Below are positions 45,734 to 57,245 of a stretch of 64,000 nucleotides of DNA, one piece after another. A program made the position numbers and the translations under genes. Below the pieces are notes generated by a model, which did not search any database, had not been told where the DNA came from, and was given only the letters and a program-made list of their open reading frames with translations. Where the stretch lies: positions 4,121,148 through 4,185,147 of the forward strand of contig CAADRB010000008.1 of assembly GCA_900708905.1 (NCBI GenBank). The letters are read 5' to 3'. The stretch's first letter is position 1. Each line of letters opens with the position of its first letter. This stretch comes from Hymenolepis diminuta. Taxonomy: Eukaryota; Platyhelminthes; Cestoda; Cyclophyllidea; Hymenolepididae.

Positions 45734-46140
45734 TCAAAACAAAAAGAAAGTGAGCACCAAATGTTCTTGTTGATCATTTTTCCTATGAATGGTAATCCTA
45801 TCGACAGTGCAAAACGATCGATTTTTAAGACAAACGTTCACTTGAATTACCTTAAGACGAAGATTTACGTTATTAGAGACAGGATTTGACATCGACGGCT
45901 GTTTCAACCACCACGGTGGGTTCAAATCAAAAGCTTCCTTGACGTCTTGATAGATTTCTCTTTGTCATCACTTTATGTTAGCATTCTTTAATACAACTTG
46001 TAGTCTGCTGACTCAAAAAAACATTAGGATAAGACTTTTCATAGCAGCTCAGAAGGCGATGCCTTCTTTGTTGAATCTTGACAGTGGGATTTCCGAGAAG
46101 GTTCTACGAAGATCACGATAAACGGAACTTCTACACCGTC
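45734..46140 (-). pseudogene. Coding-like relic in three frames, unidentified
   Basis: On the minus strand, consecutive protein-like stretches occur in different frames. MFAIFDGVEVPFIVIFVEPS and following residues (about 46140-46035) end at TGA. YEKSYPNVFLSQQTTSCIKE (about 46040-45980) follows in another frame. QREIYQDVKEAFDLNPPWW and LKQPSMSNPVSNNVNLRLK (about 45965-45850) come in a third. The last may end at a donor (AAG|GTAATT) or run on to 45734. The block is GC-richer than its flanks. It could be a processed or transposon pseudogene with frameshifts, or exons of an unknown gene separated by tiny introns. I recognise no family. Confidence 0.3.
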
Positions 46141-46833
46141 GAAAATTGCGAACATTTTAAAAATAAACAAATGAATAAATAATAAAAAAATAACTTAATT
46201 TTACCATTATATCCGTCCATTTAACCGATAATTTATCAAAATCTGTAAGAAATTATTTTGAAAAATTAATACTGTTTATTTTAAATATTTTTTCCTTTTA
46301 TCCATAAATGTTGTATACTAGCGTCGTTTAGAATACTTTTAAAAAAATATTTTTTTAATTTGTTATAAATAGAAATAAAACCATATCGTTGTCAAAAAAT
46401 CGCAGCAAACGTTAATGGAAAGAAGTAGGTTATCGTTAAACAAATCACTTAAAATGCGTAATTTTTCAGGATTACAAACTGGATCAAACATCCTGAGTAG
46501 TGTCTTTATCTATGCTGGATGAATGTAAACTTATATAACAGTATAAATTGTACTACTTGTACGATTGGGAAAATAATTTTTTAAACAATTTTCTACGAAA
46601 GTCAGACCTTGAATCATACAAATGAGTTGAAATATTATTAATGCACTTATCAATGCTTCCTGAGTAAAGCAATATCCATAGCGTCTAAAGGGACCATTTA
46701 ATTATTTCTGGCCACTTAATTAACAACTGGTCGCCCCATATACAAATTCAATTAAAGAAAAAAAATATCCGACTTACTTCCACGGTCCTGATAATTTGGT
46801 GATTCTTCTTAAGAAACATATGTTTTATTTGTT

Positions 46834-46864
46834 CATATTATGTATTTTAAAAATACATAATATG
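46834..46864. repeat. Perfect 15-bp inverted repeat (hairpin)
   Basis: CATATTATGTATTTT, one spacer base, then its exact reverse complement. It forms a 31-bp near-palindrome in AT-rich DNA. Confidence 0.9.
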
Positions 46865-49800
46865 TTAGAAATATAGTTAATAAATAATTCTTTTAAATTG
46901 CAATAAAATCATTAATATCCAACTTATTTGCTTCTCATCCAACCTGAGTACTAACAAATTTTTTGAAGTTATATAAGCAAAAAATCCCTGGTCACTTGGA
47001 GATTTTTGTATATCATCCTAGTTATTCTTCAACTATCGTCATCTGCTTTTTCCAGTCCAGCGTAACAAATGTTAATTTTTCAAAAAAACCAAATTAGTTT
47101 AAACTAAATCTGAGGGTCTTTTGAAATATTATGCAATTTTCCAGAAGCGTTCTTTGTTCCCTCCCATACTCTAATTTGGTATTGATTTAGATAAAGGAAA
47201 ATCTAAAAATAAATTAGCAATGACGGAAGATACTTAGATAATATCACAGATTGATGCCACCAAAAATAATCATGCCAAAAATGATGAATACTTGAAATGC
47301 TCAATTGTCAATTTGAGAGTACATAATTCTCATTTTCTCCAATTCCTACTGCAAATAAAAGATAGGTACTCTTCCTGTCTCCCAGAAAACTGAAGATGAT
47401 CAGGTTTAAATATCAAGGATTTCGAGACAAATGAAAATTACTTGCCTCTATTCTTGAAATTAATGTTAGTATCTAGCAGTTATGAATAAAATACAGACCA
47501 GCAGTCTCATCAATGTCTTCTAGAATTAGACATCGTAGCTCTGTGATGGCTTGAATGGTAATGTTAAAGGGAAATGAGCTTTTTCAAAGGATTTCTAATT
47601 TTAAATAATATCGTATCTACATTGTTCAAGTGCACTAGGAATCCTCATAATTCGTGAATACCACTGTAATTTCTAGAATTTATTTTCAATTCCATTCCTC
47701 TCTGACCCGTAAAGCAGAAGCTCTCTTAAATAAATAGGATTTCACTTATCTAAATTAAATTGTATTGTTGACCGAAAATATATTTCATAAAAGTCCGTCT
47801 TATATTTTAATTTTAATATTCAAACCTAAAAGTAGGTAACTTGCCCGTTGATTGGCTGATAATTCGTGAACTTCAGTTTTACCTTGTTGAAATTTATGGA
47901 TAAGATTATATTTTTCGAAAATTATTTTATTAATAAATGTTTCAAGATTATATATTTTTATTGTTTACCTATTATTCGTGCCCTAATAACTGTAACTGAA
48001 TTTGAAAACTAATATTAAACAAATCAAATTGTAAGTGAAGTCTTTATTATTAGATTTATTTAACAGTAAGAATTCAAAAGGTATTAATTAAAATCCTGCT
48101 CCAGTTATTTAAATTGTGTTTGCAAATGATGCCATCAAACATCTCTTTTTTAATAGCAACTAAAATTAATTACTGCTTATATGTTTCGCATTATTTGGTG
48201 ATTTTGATTTTACATAAAATATACAATTATTAATCATTATGATTAATGTTTTGTTTATTTAGCTTTAACGAAATTTAAATGATGCTCAAAACTAAAGTAG
48301 CCTTCCTATTACTCACAAACATTTGCTGCAGTGTCAAAGGAAGGCTGAAATGATGTTAGTTCTTATCATGATAAAAAAATATTCCGTACTTCTAGTTAAT
48401 GATTTTTAATTTTATCACGTGGACGAAGTAGTTTTACGATAATTTCTCATGCATCCTCAACATTAAATGGTACTTAATGTGATGTAATTGACACTTTGCG
48501 GTGTATTTGATAAAGCCCTTGAATAATTGTATTACACATTCAGTACATTCTTTAATTTTTGTCAGGAAAAAGGTAAAAAATGAAACCTAAATATTACGTT
48601 AAAATGAAGAGAATATATGCGGAATGTGACATTTAAGTGGAATCTAATTGAAATCATATGGTAGATTATTTATTTCATCAAATGAAATTCAAATACCATT
48701 TCGTTAGTGAAAGCAAAATAAGTTGGCAGTTTGCAAATCTAACGGTAGAAGCCCGAAAGTTGACAGTTATACTGTATTCATAGTGATTTTCTGTTGCTAC
48801 CCCGTCGATTTTTATTGAATATCTTAATACTATATAACTTATTGTTGCCTGCTTCATAGTTCAAAAGTTTATCACTTCTAATTACTAGAGACGTATCTTA
48901 AGGATTGAAACTCGTAAGATAGCTCGAAGTGTTGGCAAGTGGAAGCAGAGAGCAGAAAGTCATAAAATTAGCTTACGAGTTTCACTTTCATCCTGTTTCG
49001 TGGTTTTCATCTAGTGAAAAACCGATAATGGTAGTTTTGAATTAGCCAACCTGCTTTTAAAGAATCGAAGTAGAATCTTTGACGCAAGTACTCTTATCTG
49101 AATTCCATTTGCAACTTTACTGATTTCCCTTCACCCCTTATTATAATCAACAATGTGGTTTCGTACTAAAGATAACAAAAAATCTACAAATCTATCTATA
49201 TTCATATTAATTTTTCCTATTATTTATTGTTGATTCAACTGTGAAGTATGAATAAGTAGAATAAAGATTCACAGGTTAGTTATATGAGTAATAATTTTGA
49301 ATAAAGCCCTATTAGTAGAATATGAATATAATGTTCCAAAAGAGGTTGAAATCAAGATAATGTTGAATATAAGTCGCATTGGAATAGATTAGTCTTTTCT
49401 AGAGGAGCATTCAGTCACTAAATGCAGGAAGAAAAATTTAAAATTTCGGGGGAGGGGGGCTGTAGGGGGAGCTTAAAAGATCGTACAATGGGTGATCACC
49501 TAAGTGATAATTTTGTCCTCTAGGCTTTGGATAAATTTTAGAAAGAAGAAGGCGAGGAAAGAGAGTTCAATCATCGTTTTCTGCGTTGATATTTGAGCAA
49601 AAAATGTAATCGCTCCAGAATTATCAATGTGAAATACAAATATGGTAACCACTAAAAAGCCTTTGAAACTTATTTTTCATCAATTTATTTCAATTTCAAT
49701 TTTTACCAATTTGTCATTAAAATTTGTAATACCTTCAGCTCATTTCAGTTTAAATACGATTTTTCACAAAAAAATTATTCCTTTATTTCCATTTCAAATA

Positions 49801-49934
49801 GCAGAATCTTATTATTCATTTCGACATCAGAGACTCCCCAGTATTCTTTAATCTAAGAAAATAAACTTTTTAGGCATTAACACTGGGTCCCAACACAATT
49901 TACAGAGTCAATTAAGCAATTGATCTGATTAAAC

Positions 49935-50038
49935 TATATATATAAACGCTCAGGCTATCTCCCTGTCAGTCGCCACTGTTCTTTGGTAAAGCCTTTGTTC
50001 ATTTGTATCTGTTATTTTTCCCTTTACTCTGGGTGAGT
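49935..50038 (+). promoter_or_regulatory. Strong TATA+Inr promoter with a short non-coding first exon
   Basis: TATATATAAAC (49935-49945) is followed at the expected distance by the initiator TCAGTC (49966-49971; start A at 49968, about -31 to the TATA). The 65 nt from there have no ATG-led frame of note and end at a consensus donor, GG|GTGAGT (50033-50038). This is the layout of a gene with a non-coding first exon. Its coding exons were not found in this window and may lie beyond 64000. Confidence 0.45.
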
Positions 50039-53000
50039 ACTCTTCATATATTTGTGGGTATTTGACATTTTAAATAAGTATCTGCAAACGGAGTTCTTAT
50101 AGAAGGGAGCTTTTGGTTATATCCACCAAGGTATATGAATTGAGTTGTTAACTATAACTGTTATACCTGGAATAAAATCTTCACGATAGACGAAAGAGCA
50201 GAGAGTAAAAAAGATTTGTAACAGTGGTATTCGGAAACTAAGGGAGAAAATTAGTAAGATACATCCCCTGGTGAAACGATTAATCCTCTTAAGGGCTTCA
50301 AATTGAGCAGAAAGCTAAGATTGGCATACGATAAACAGCAGCAATAATGTGGCGAATTCAAGAGAGAATTGAGTGAGAGAAAGCGTCCGTGTAGTATTTA
50401 CGAAAGCTGCAAGTTCAAACGAAAAATGGCTATGGCTCACTAAGATGCATAAAGAAGTGCGTCAAATCCCTTAAGACTTTTAAAGCTTCTATCTTTATCT
50501 GATTTTTTCGCTTATTCACAATCTGTATCATAACTTATTACCGATAGATAAGATTTCTTTTTCAATTTAAATTTCAGTTTGAAATTCATAGTTCCCGTGT
50601 AAACTTGTCCGATTAAATACCACTTTTTAATTACGAAGTCTAATATACGTTTTCCAGTCAGTAAAGCTGATGTACAACTTTAAATTTCCATTCTTTAGAA
50701 GTGCAGACCGTTGAAAATTTGTTTTGCTCAATAAACAATTCATAATTCAGACCCAATTTTAGTATGACTACTATTTTTTGCCTCTTTCATTGTATGGTTT
50801 ATACTTTTACTCCTGTATTTTTATGCTGACGTCCATTTTAATTTTAAAATTTACTTCAATACATTATTTAAAGCAGTTCAGCTTGAGGAGGCTTAAATGA
50901 GCTTTGTTACGTTAAAATTGCGTAAGCTTTTGTTGTCCATTGGATTTTATGGCAAAGAGGAAAAAACCCATCTAAAGTGGTTGAATAACCATTCAAATGT
51001 AATCAGTGATCTATAAACTCTGGACTCCGTGAAAATGATGTGGCAAGGGACGATTACTAAAAATTTAAACACTGAAACAGTGCAATTGATGCAAAGGAAG
51101 GAAAAATCCCAAACATTTAATCACATTTTGAAGGTTCTGACTTTAATTTTTCTTCTTCTAGTCGGTCATATTCCTCGAACTCATATAGGACCGTTTTAAA
51201 ATTGTGGAAATATTTTTTCGTCCTGCCATGACCAGTCAATAAATTTAGCGTTGCTAAATTTCCCAAAAATTTTTAATTTTTGATTTGCTTTTTATCATAG
51301 TTTCACTGTTTCGCATATACTTTTTCACAGTTTACGGGTGGAAGAACTTTACCTTTCTTCAGAGTCACTAAGATGTGATTAAAATACTTTCTGCAACAGG
51401 TCTTTCATCTGAATATTTATCAGTAACTTAAACAGCTATAATATAAATAAAATCATTGAATGCTATTATTGTGATTAATATTAAAGTTACAGATTCACAT
51501 ATTTTTAATTTATTTGAATATTTTAGATTAGTTAATAAAAGTATTTAGTATAATAATACATTCATCTAGCTCATATAACGTATTAATGCCGAAAAACTTG
51601 GCTATTATTTGAATAACTACTTACATCAGATTTTTCTTAATGACGACAAAAGTACTTTCTTGTCAATTTTGAGGCCTTTATCACTCTCAATCTTTTGACA
51701 ATGATATATCTTTATTCCTTTTTATAAAGGAGTAATCAGGGTCTTATCAAAAGTCATTACAAATGTTAAATGGCATGACAGCAAGATATTTATGAACGAA
51801 AAGAAATAAATGAGCTAAATTGAAATGATAAAAACAATTTTAAATTATTTTGAATCAAAATTAGATGAATCAGTGACTAACTGAAAAAAAAGTGATTTAT
51901 TTAAAATCGAACATATTTTATTCAATTTATTTAAAAGATGAAATATTTTTAAAAGGAGTGCTTACAGTAAATTTTTATGTTCTTACGATTGAAGTTATAA
52001 TTTAATGAATACCATTTTTATATGTGAGTGTACTGTCTAAAACTGAACTTCCAGAAGAATTACACTGTTGAAAGTAAGCCGAAAATCGTCGAAAATCCAA
52101 GGCCAACTGAGAGCAAAATATTAATTTTACTTTATTACATAATGTTCGAACAGCCATACATAAGGTACATACATAAATTAATTAGAAAGAGCTGTAAAAA
52201 CGGGAAGGATTATTTCGGTATTCATTAAAAATTTTTTATATGTCGAAATTACGAACATTAATTATTTATATTTTCATTGCTAGAAATATACGTGTATAAA
52301 ATATGTGGTAAATAACGCATCCCGATGAGGTCACTGAATTTCAAAAATAATACGGTGCTATAAAATCCCCGTTTTTAAATTGATTTTGCACGCAAAAGGT
52401 TGAATTATATGATTATTTGGCAGAAGTTTTTTCTGAACTTACTTAACTTTTCTAAAAATTATTAATTTTAATTAGTTAAACTTTTATTGTTATGACCATT
52501 AAAAATATAGAAAGATTAATAAATGATGCACATCCGGTGATGTCGCTGGTTGCTACTAAATCACTATTTCAATTAAAACAAAATCAGTTAAAATTATATC
52601 TTTAGATTTGTTTCTAAATTTACCCTACGTTTCAAAAAACGATCAAAATGGATTAATAGGGTGGTCGGACGACTCATTTTTCAATTTTTGTTCTCCTCCC
52701 TTTAACTGTAAACGGATTTTAGCTTCCGTCCCACAATGCGAAAATGTAAAGTTCGTTTGCCTTGTTCTGGGTTGTAATGATAAATGCTGGATTCGACTAA
52801 CTACCAAAAACAATTGAACGCCGAGGACTTAGATTGGATCGGAAGTCCCAATGACATTTAAATTTTGAAATATTAGAAAAACAGTAAACAATATTCCTTA
52901 GGTAAAACTGAACAGCCCAAGTCTCAAAATCAGTAGAAATAAAAATGATTTTATATTCAGCTTCTATTCTGTCATAACCCAGAAAATTATAAATTTGTTT

Positions 53001-53127
53001 CGTTCTGCATGGATATGCCATTCATAAGTCATAACTTTGAACGACTGGGTCGAAAACATTTGCAGTACCGCCTAGCTATGACTTAGCCCATCAGACTATG
53101 TGCAACACATTCGAGCGTGCATAATCT

Positions 53128-53160
53128 CTATATAGACACATTATTCTTGCCCTCTCTCAC
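53128..53160 (+). promoter_or_regulatory. Weak candidate TATA promoter
   Basis: CTATATAGAC, then a pyrimidine-rich TCTCTCAC about 27 bp downstream. There is no following donor or ORF, so support is thin. Confidence 0.2.
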
Positions 53161-53401
53161 CGTCGCAATTTTAACTCTCCTTTATTGCTTGCATTTAGTT
53201 TTTCCGACTCGTAATAATGTAACAATTTGACCTCAACTCAAATCTCGGTGTTTTTAAGTGATCCATCTCAACATAACAGAGGTGAATATTCTTAACATAA
53301 ATTAAGTGACGTGATATGTTATAAAACACTATCAGGAGTATAAAAATAATTAATGTGTTTTGTCAACCAACTTCAACAAAATTTTAATTTTTAATTCAAA
53401 T

Positions 53402-53462
53402 CGGGTACGAGATTTTTAAATTTAAAAACCCGTAAAACCGATTGACCCCGTAACCTAGGTTA
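53402..53462. repeat. Clustered perfect palindromes
   Basis: TTTTTAAATTTAAAAA (53413-53428) is a perfect 16-bp palindrome bracketed by CGGGT and ACCCG (53402-53406, 53428-53432). TAACCTAGGTTA (53451-53462) is a perfect 12-bp palindrome. The following 70 bp are GC-richer than the surroundings. It could be the end of a small mobile element. Confidence 0.6.
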
Positions 53463-54329
53463 TGGACCTGTTGAAAGCTGAGGGGCTGTGTACAGTTACG
53501 GTACCCCTGTCACATGAGTTGGTGGGAGATCCCATACATTGAAAAAAATTATAAATTGTCCGACTCTGAAGGGTAGCAGTTTATAATTTTATTAATTTGG
53601 ATCTATAAAAAGACTACTTAAAATTGGGGATATTTCTAATACATTTTCATTATTTGAGTTGCATATTGTTTAAGAAAACCCGATTCTTTTTATAATACTT
53701 CTTGTTTATTTCGACTCTGAATAAATGAACCAAATGATTTGGCTTAGTTGGAAACGTATATACTACACAAATTAATCAAATCTCATTGTTATTTAAATTC
53801 TGCTTAATTGATCATGCTAAACTTTTACCAACGTCTGTGTCTACAGGCTGCTCATTAAATACCTGGCTCTGTCAAGTGTCTTTCGCACCTATTTCACCTA
53901 TTTCCATCTGGTGATTACAATGATGTGTGTAACTACTCTCTTCTCCGGAACTAGTCCATCCGTAATATGAGCCAGATACCAATTGACTTGTTTTATTAAT
54001 GAATTATAAAATTACATTAAGCGTATGATCATTTAGGATGAATAATAGGTGATTTAAAATGTACACATATAATGGTGTTATTGATATAAAACTTAGCAAA
54101 ATAACAGACAAGGAGACTGGGTCGGACAAATAAACATGTTTATCACGGTATGTACAAAATTCGGGTCAGTAGGTCAGACCCTAACGCCAAAATAGCCCAG
54201 CAATCTACCTAACTATTCAACACACCAATCTCACTTACCTAGTGAATTGAAATGTGCCTTTGTCTTCCTCTCTCAATAATGCGCTATCCAACCTATATCC
54301 CGTCCTATTAATCTTTGACCTAGAGTCGT

Positions 54330-54560
54330 TGCTCTGGTAACAACTTTCTTTCGCCGAGTAAAGAACAAGTCCCTTGGTATAATAAGGCAAAGCACTGACA
54401 GAGGAGGAAAGGAGATTGGCCAGTCACCCAGACCACTCGCGGTGCCCATGCGCTACCAAAGAGGAGTAAAGAATGACCGCATCTGCTTACGGTACACGCC
54501 TTCTTACCATTCAATGATTGGCTAATCATATTTCCTTCCCATCAACACTTTGTACCGTAC
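54330..54560. promoter_or_regulatory. GC-richer island with CCAAT/ATTGG boxes
   Basis: The segment is clearly GC-richer than its flanks. It contains GATTGGCC near 54413 and GATTGGCTAATC near 54516, both CCAAT-type boxes. A 69-codon minus-strand frame crosses it but looks non-coding. It resembles a TATA-less promoter; orientation is unclear. Confidence 0.25.
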
Positions 54561-56734
54561 CGTAGTTGAGTCACTTGAAAAGAGACCTTATTTGTAAAAT
54601 TGTTTCCGTTCGAAGGATGACTGTTACTAGTTAAGCAGTATCTTTTAGCAAGCCTCCATGCTACATAGGCCACTTCCTCTCTAGGTTTTGAGTTTGTAGT
54701 GCAAAAAGCCGTCACTATAATGATACAATGATATCACTAACATTGTACAACGGCAATCGCTTAGAGATAACTAAAGTGGGATAGAGAAAACAGGCTAATA
54801 AATCTACATCGCTATTGAAAATAGTACTATTATTTCATCTATTAATTCAGTTTGAACTCAAATTAAGTAAGTTTACCATGGTATAAATTCTCCCCAAATC
54901 GAAAATATAGTGACTGACACAATAAGAGTGTTAAGCACTATACATTTTTTTATTCTTGATTAATGTGGTTTCCCCATACAGGCATTTAAGGTCAGTTATC
55001 ATGACTTCTGGATCCGTTGTGCCCAACCCCACTCGTCGAAATGTACAATTGAGACCCACTTCTCCCTCACCTCATCAACTTTGTGGCGCAAATCGTTTGT
55101 CCTCAAAAATTAATACTGATCCTCAATAGACAAACATTTTAAATCTTCATGACTAGTTACAGAAGTCAGTGCATTTCAGATTTGTCGCTGTTGGTTAGAT
55201 ACTTAATTTGTCTTATGATAATTACATTTCGACTAATCGCGTGAAGATATAAGAGAGTATAGTACAGTTGGTTGGCGTAAGCAATAACTCATTTATATTT
55301 CCAACTCCGCCTTGTCCTATTTTCAGGCCAGGTCGTGAGCTTTCTCCTTGTGTATGCGATCTACAAAGTATTTAGACACGAATAAACGTAGTCTCGTTCT
55401 TATTATTAACCACGACAAAGGAAAAAGCTACAATTCTTCATCGAGGGAAGGCATTTGAGCAAAGGAAACTTAACGCTATTCAATATGGGTTAAGGAGAGG
55501 AAATCGGGTGGAAGCAAAGAGCATCAGAAGATTCGGATCAAAGTTTTTTACATCTTAGGTACGATCCACTGTTTCGCTTTTCGGTGATCGAATTTCAGAA
55601 CTCCTGGGTCCACTCATGTTTGCGGCGATTGGAGTTTGTTGATTAGTTAATGGTCACTTATACATTATTTGACTTCCTTCTTTGTTGAGGTTCCATTATC
55701 TAAAAGAGGAATATATTGCATAAGTAGGATAGGTTGCATGCAGGCATGGGTATCTGTTTGCCAAAGATAAGTGGCCGTCTTCAAGACTGTCCAAATTAAA
55801 AAACTACATATTTTTAATCTGACTTTTATGGGAATAGATTTTTATTTCTGTCTTTTATTCCTATTTGTACATGATTACAGAATTGCAAGTACTGATGGAA
55901 AATTTCAGATTCACCGTGTTTTTTAAGTTGGGATTCTCACACACGGGTAGCAGGGCTTTCTATTTCTTGGTTTGTGCTGGCAGTGCAGAGAATAATTACG
56001 TGCACTAATTAAGTCTAGCTAATGAGGAAAATGGCAGAAAGCGAGCGGCTTCATGAATATTCACAAGATGAGAAGCTTTCCTACATGAGCTTCGGAGTTT
56101 TTATTTGGCTTCCGGACCCATTTTGAGCTCTCCTTTGTGTTAAACAATTAAACAACTGCAAAGAAATTTTGATGCTTTATTTGTACCACTAGCACCCTCT
56201 AGATAAACGAAATATAAGTGTTAGTCTGTTTACCGGTGATTGTGCGTCCAATGGATTCATAGGCTCTCTTAAGACTGGACAAGATGTACAGATTTATCAT
56301 TAACTTACATTAAAGAGAATTTTAATTTGTCTTGTGTAATTAAGATTTTCATTTCTCGCTTACATATATTTGTAATTCTCTGTCACGCTGTCAATGGCAC
56401 TCCACAATGCTGAACTTAAATTCCTCGACGTGAAGGTGGCGAGTGTTAAAAAGGCACTTGTATAAAACTTCGGTATATTTCAGATCCATTAGCTACTTTG
56501 TTTGCCTGATTATATCACCTCGTACTCAAACCTTTGATTAATCTGAGCGGAGACAAATTAGAGTGCAGAAAGTCAGTTGTCGTGAATGTCTCATTTTTAT
56601 TCTCCAATCCCGCCTCTTAGTATTTATAGATCAAGAAGTAGGCTTTTTTGTATGGATAATAATAAATAAATTTTTGTGGACATAAGTCTAGACAAAAAAT
56701 TTATCACTATGTACGATGGTTAAGAGGGGGAAGA

Positions 56735-56810
56735 GACCATTCGCATTTTTGACCCCACGGTAGGGGTTGAGCGTAAGCTGCTACGCTACTATTTCTTGGT
56801 TCAATCCGCA
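56735..56810 (+). repeat. Possible SINE/tRNA-like relic
   Basis: GGTTCAATCC (56797-56806) fits a Pol III box B, and a loosely box A-like GGTTGAGCG lies about 30 bases upstream. The surrounding 80 bp are GC-richer than the flanks. Confidence 0.25.
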
Positions 56811-57185
56811 TATCTACTTTCAAATCTGGAATTTAGCCAAAATATTTGAAAGTCGAATTGCATTTCACATTTTACCCCTATCTCTCTTATAAGATTATAA
56901 TAATTAAAGCGGGAGTAAATGTTGCTGCAGCAGGATCGATGGCAAGAAAATCAACTGAGCGTGGATATCAATTCTCGAGAAGTACCTGCTAATCTTGAAA
57001 AGCTTTTGATTTAATCTAAACAGTGACCGCACATTTTAGAGTCTAAATCTGAAGTCGCTAACCAGATAAGTCTATCTCTTAACGATAAGGAGAAGGAATT
57101 TCATCTGAAATCTTTTTAAAATCAGTTTTTTTTTCATTCCTCTTTTTCTTGTGGGCAATTTTTCAAAACTTATTTTGTTTTGCGC

Positions 57186-57245
57186 TGTGTGCTGATTGTG
57201 CTCGCCTTTGAAATTGAAGGTCACGGATTCGGTATTCAATGGAGT
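57186..57245 (+). repeat. Possible SINE/tRNA-like relic
   Basis: GCTGATTGTGCTCGCC, then a CCTT...AAGG stem and GGATTCGGTATTC. The layout parallels the tRNA-like unit at 38207-38270. The family relation is tentative. Confidence 0.25.

Larger units (their letters stand above)
44751..49934. other. AT-rich upstream region of CRTC, no gene assigned
   Basis: Very AT-rich flank upstream of the CRTC start. It must contain the CRTC 5' leader and promoter, but no TATA or initiator stands out next to the ATG. It also holds the coding-like relic at 45734-46140 and a perfect hairpin at 46834-46864. The other frames are short and unconvincing. Confidence 0.5.

Noticed and set aside
49935..50040. Spliced-leader RNA gene
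   Set aside because: A short exon ending at a GTGAGT donor is suggestive. However, the exon is about 65 nt, has a TATA promoter and no recognisable leader sequence or Sm site was seen, so an ordinary first exon is more likely.
52310..52560. Hammerhead-ribozyme-like strings (CCGATGAGGTC, GGTGATGTCGC)
   Set aside because: The conserved CTGATGAG and GAAA cores and the required stems are not present together.
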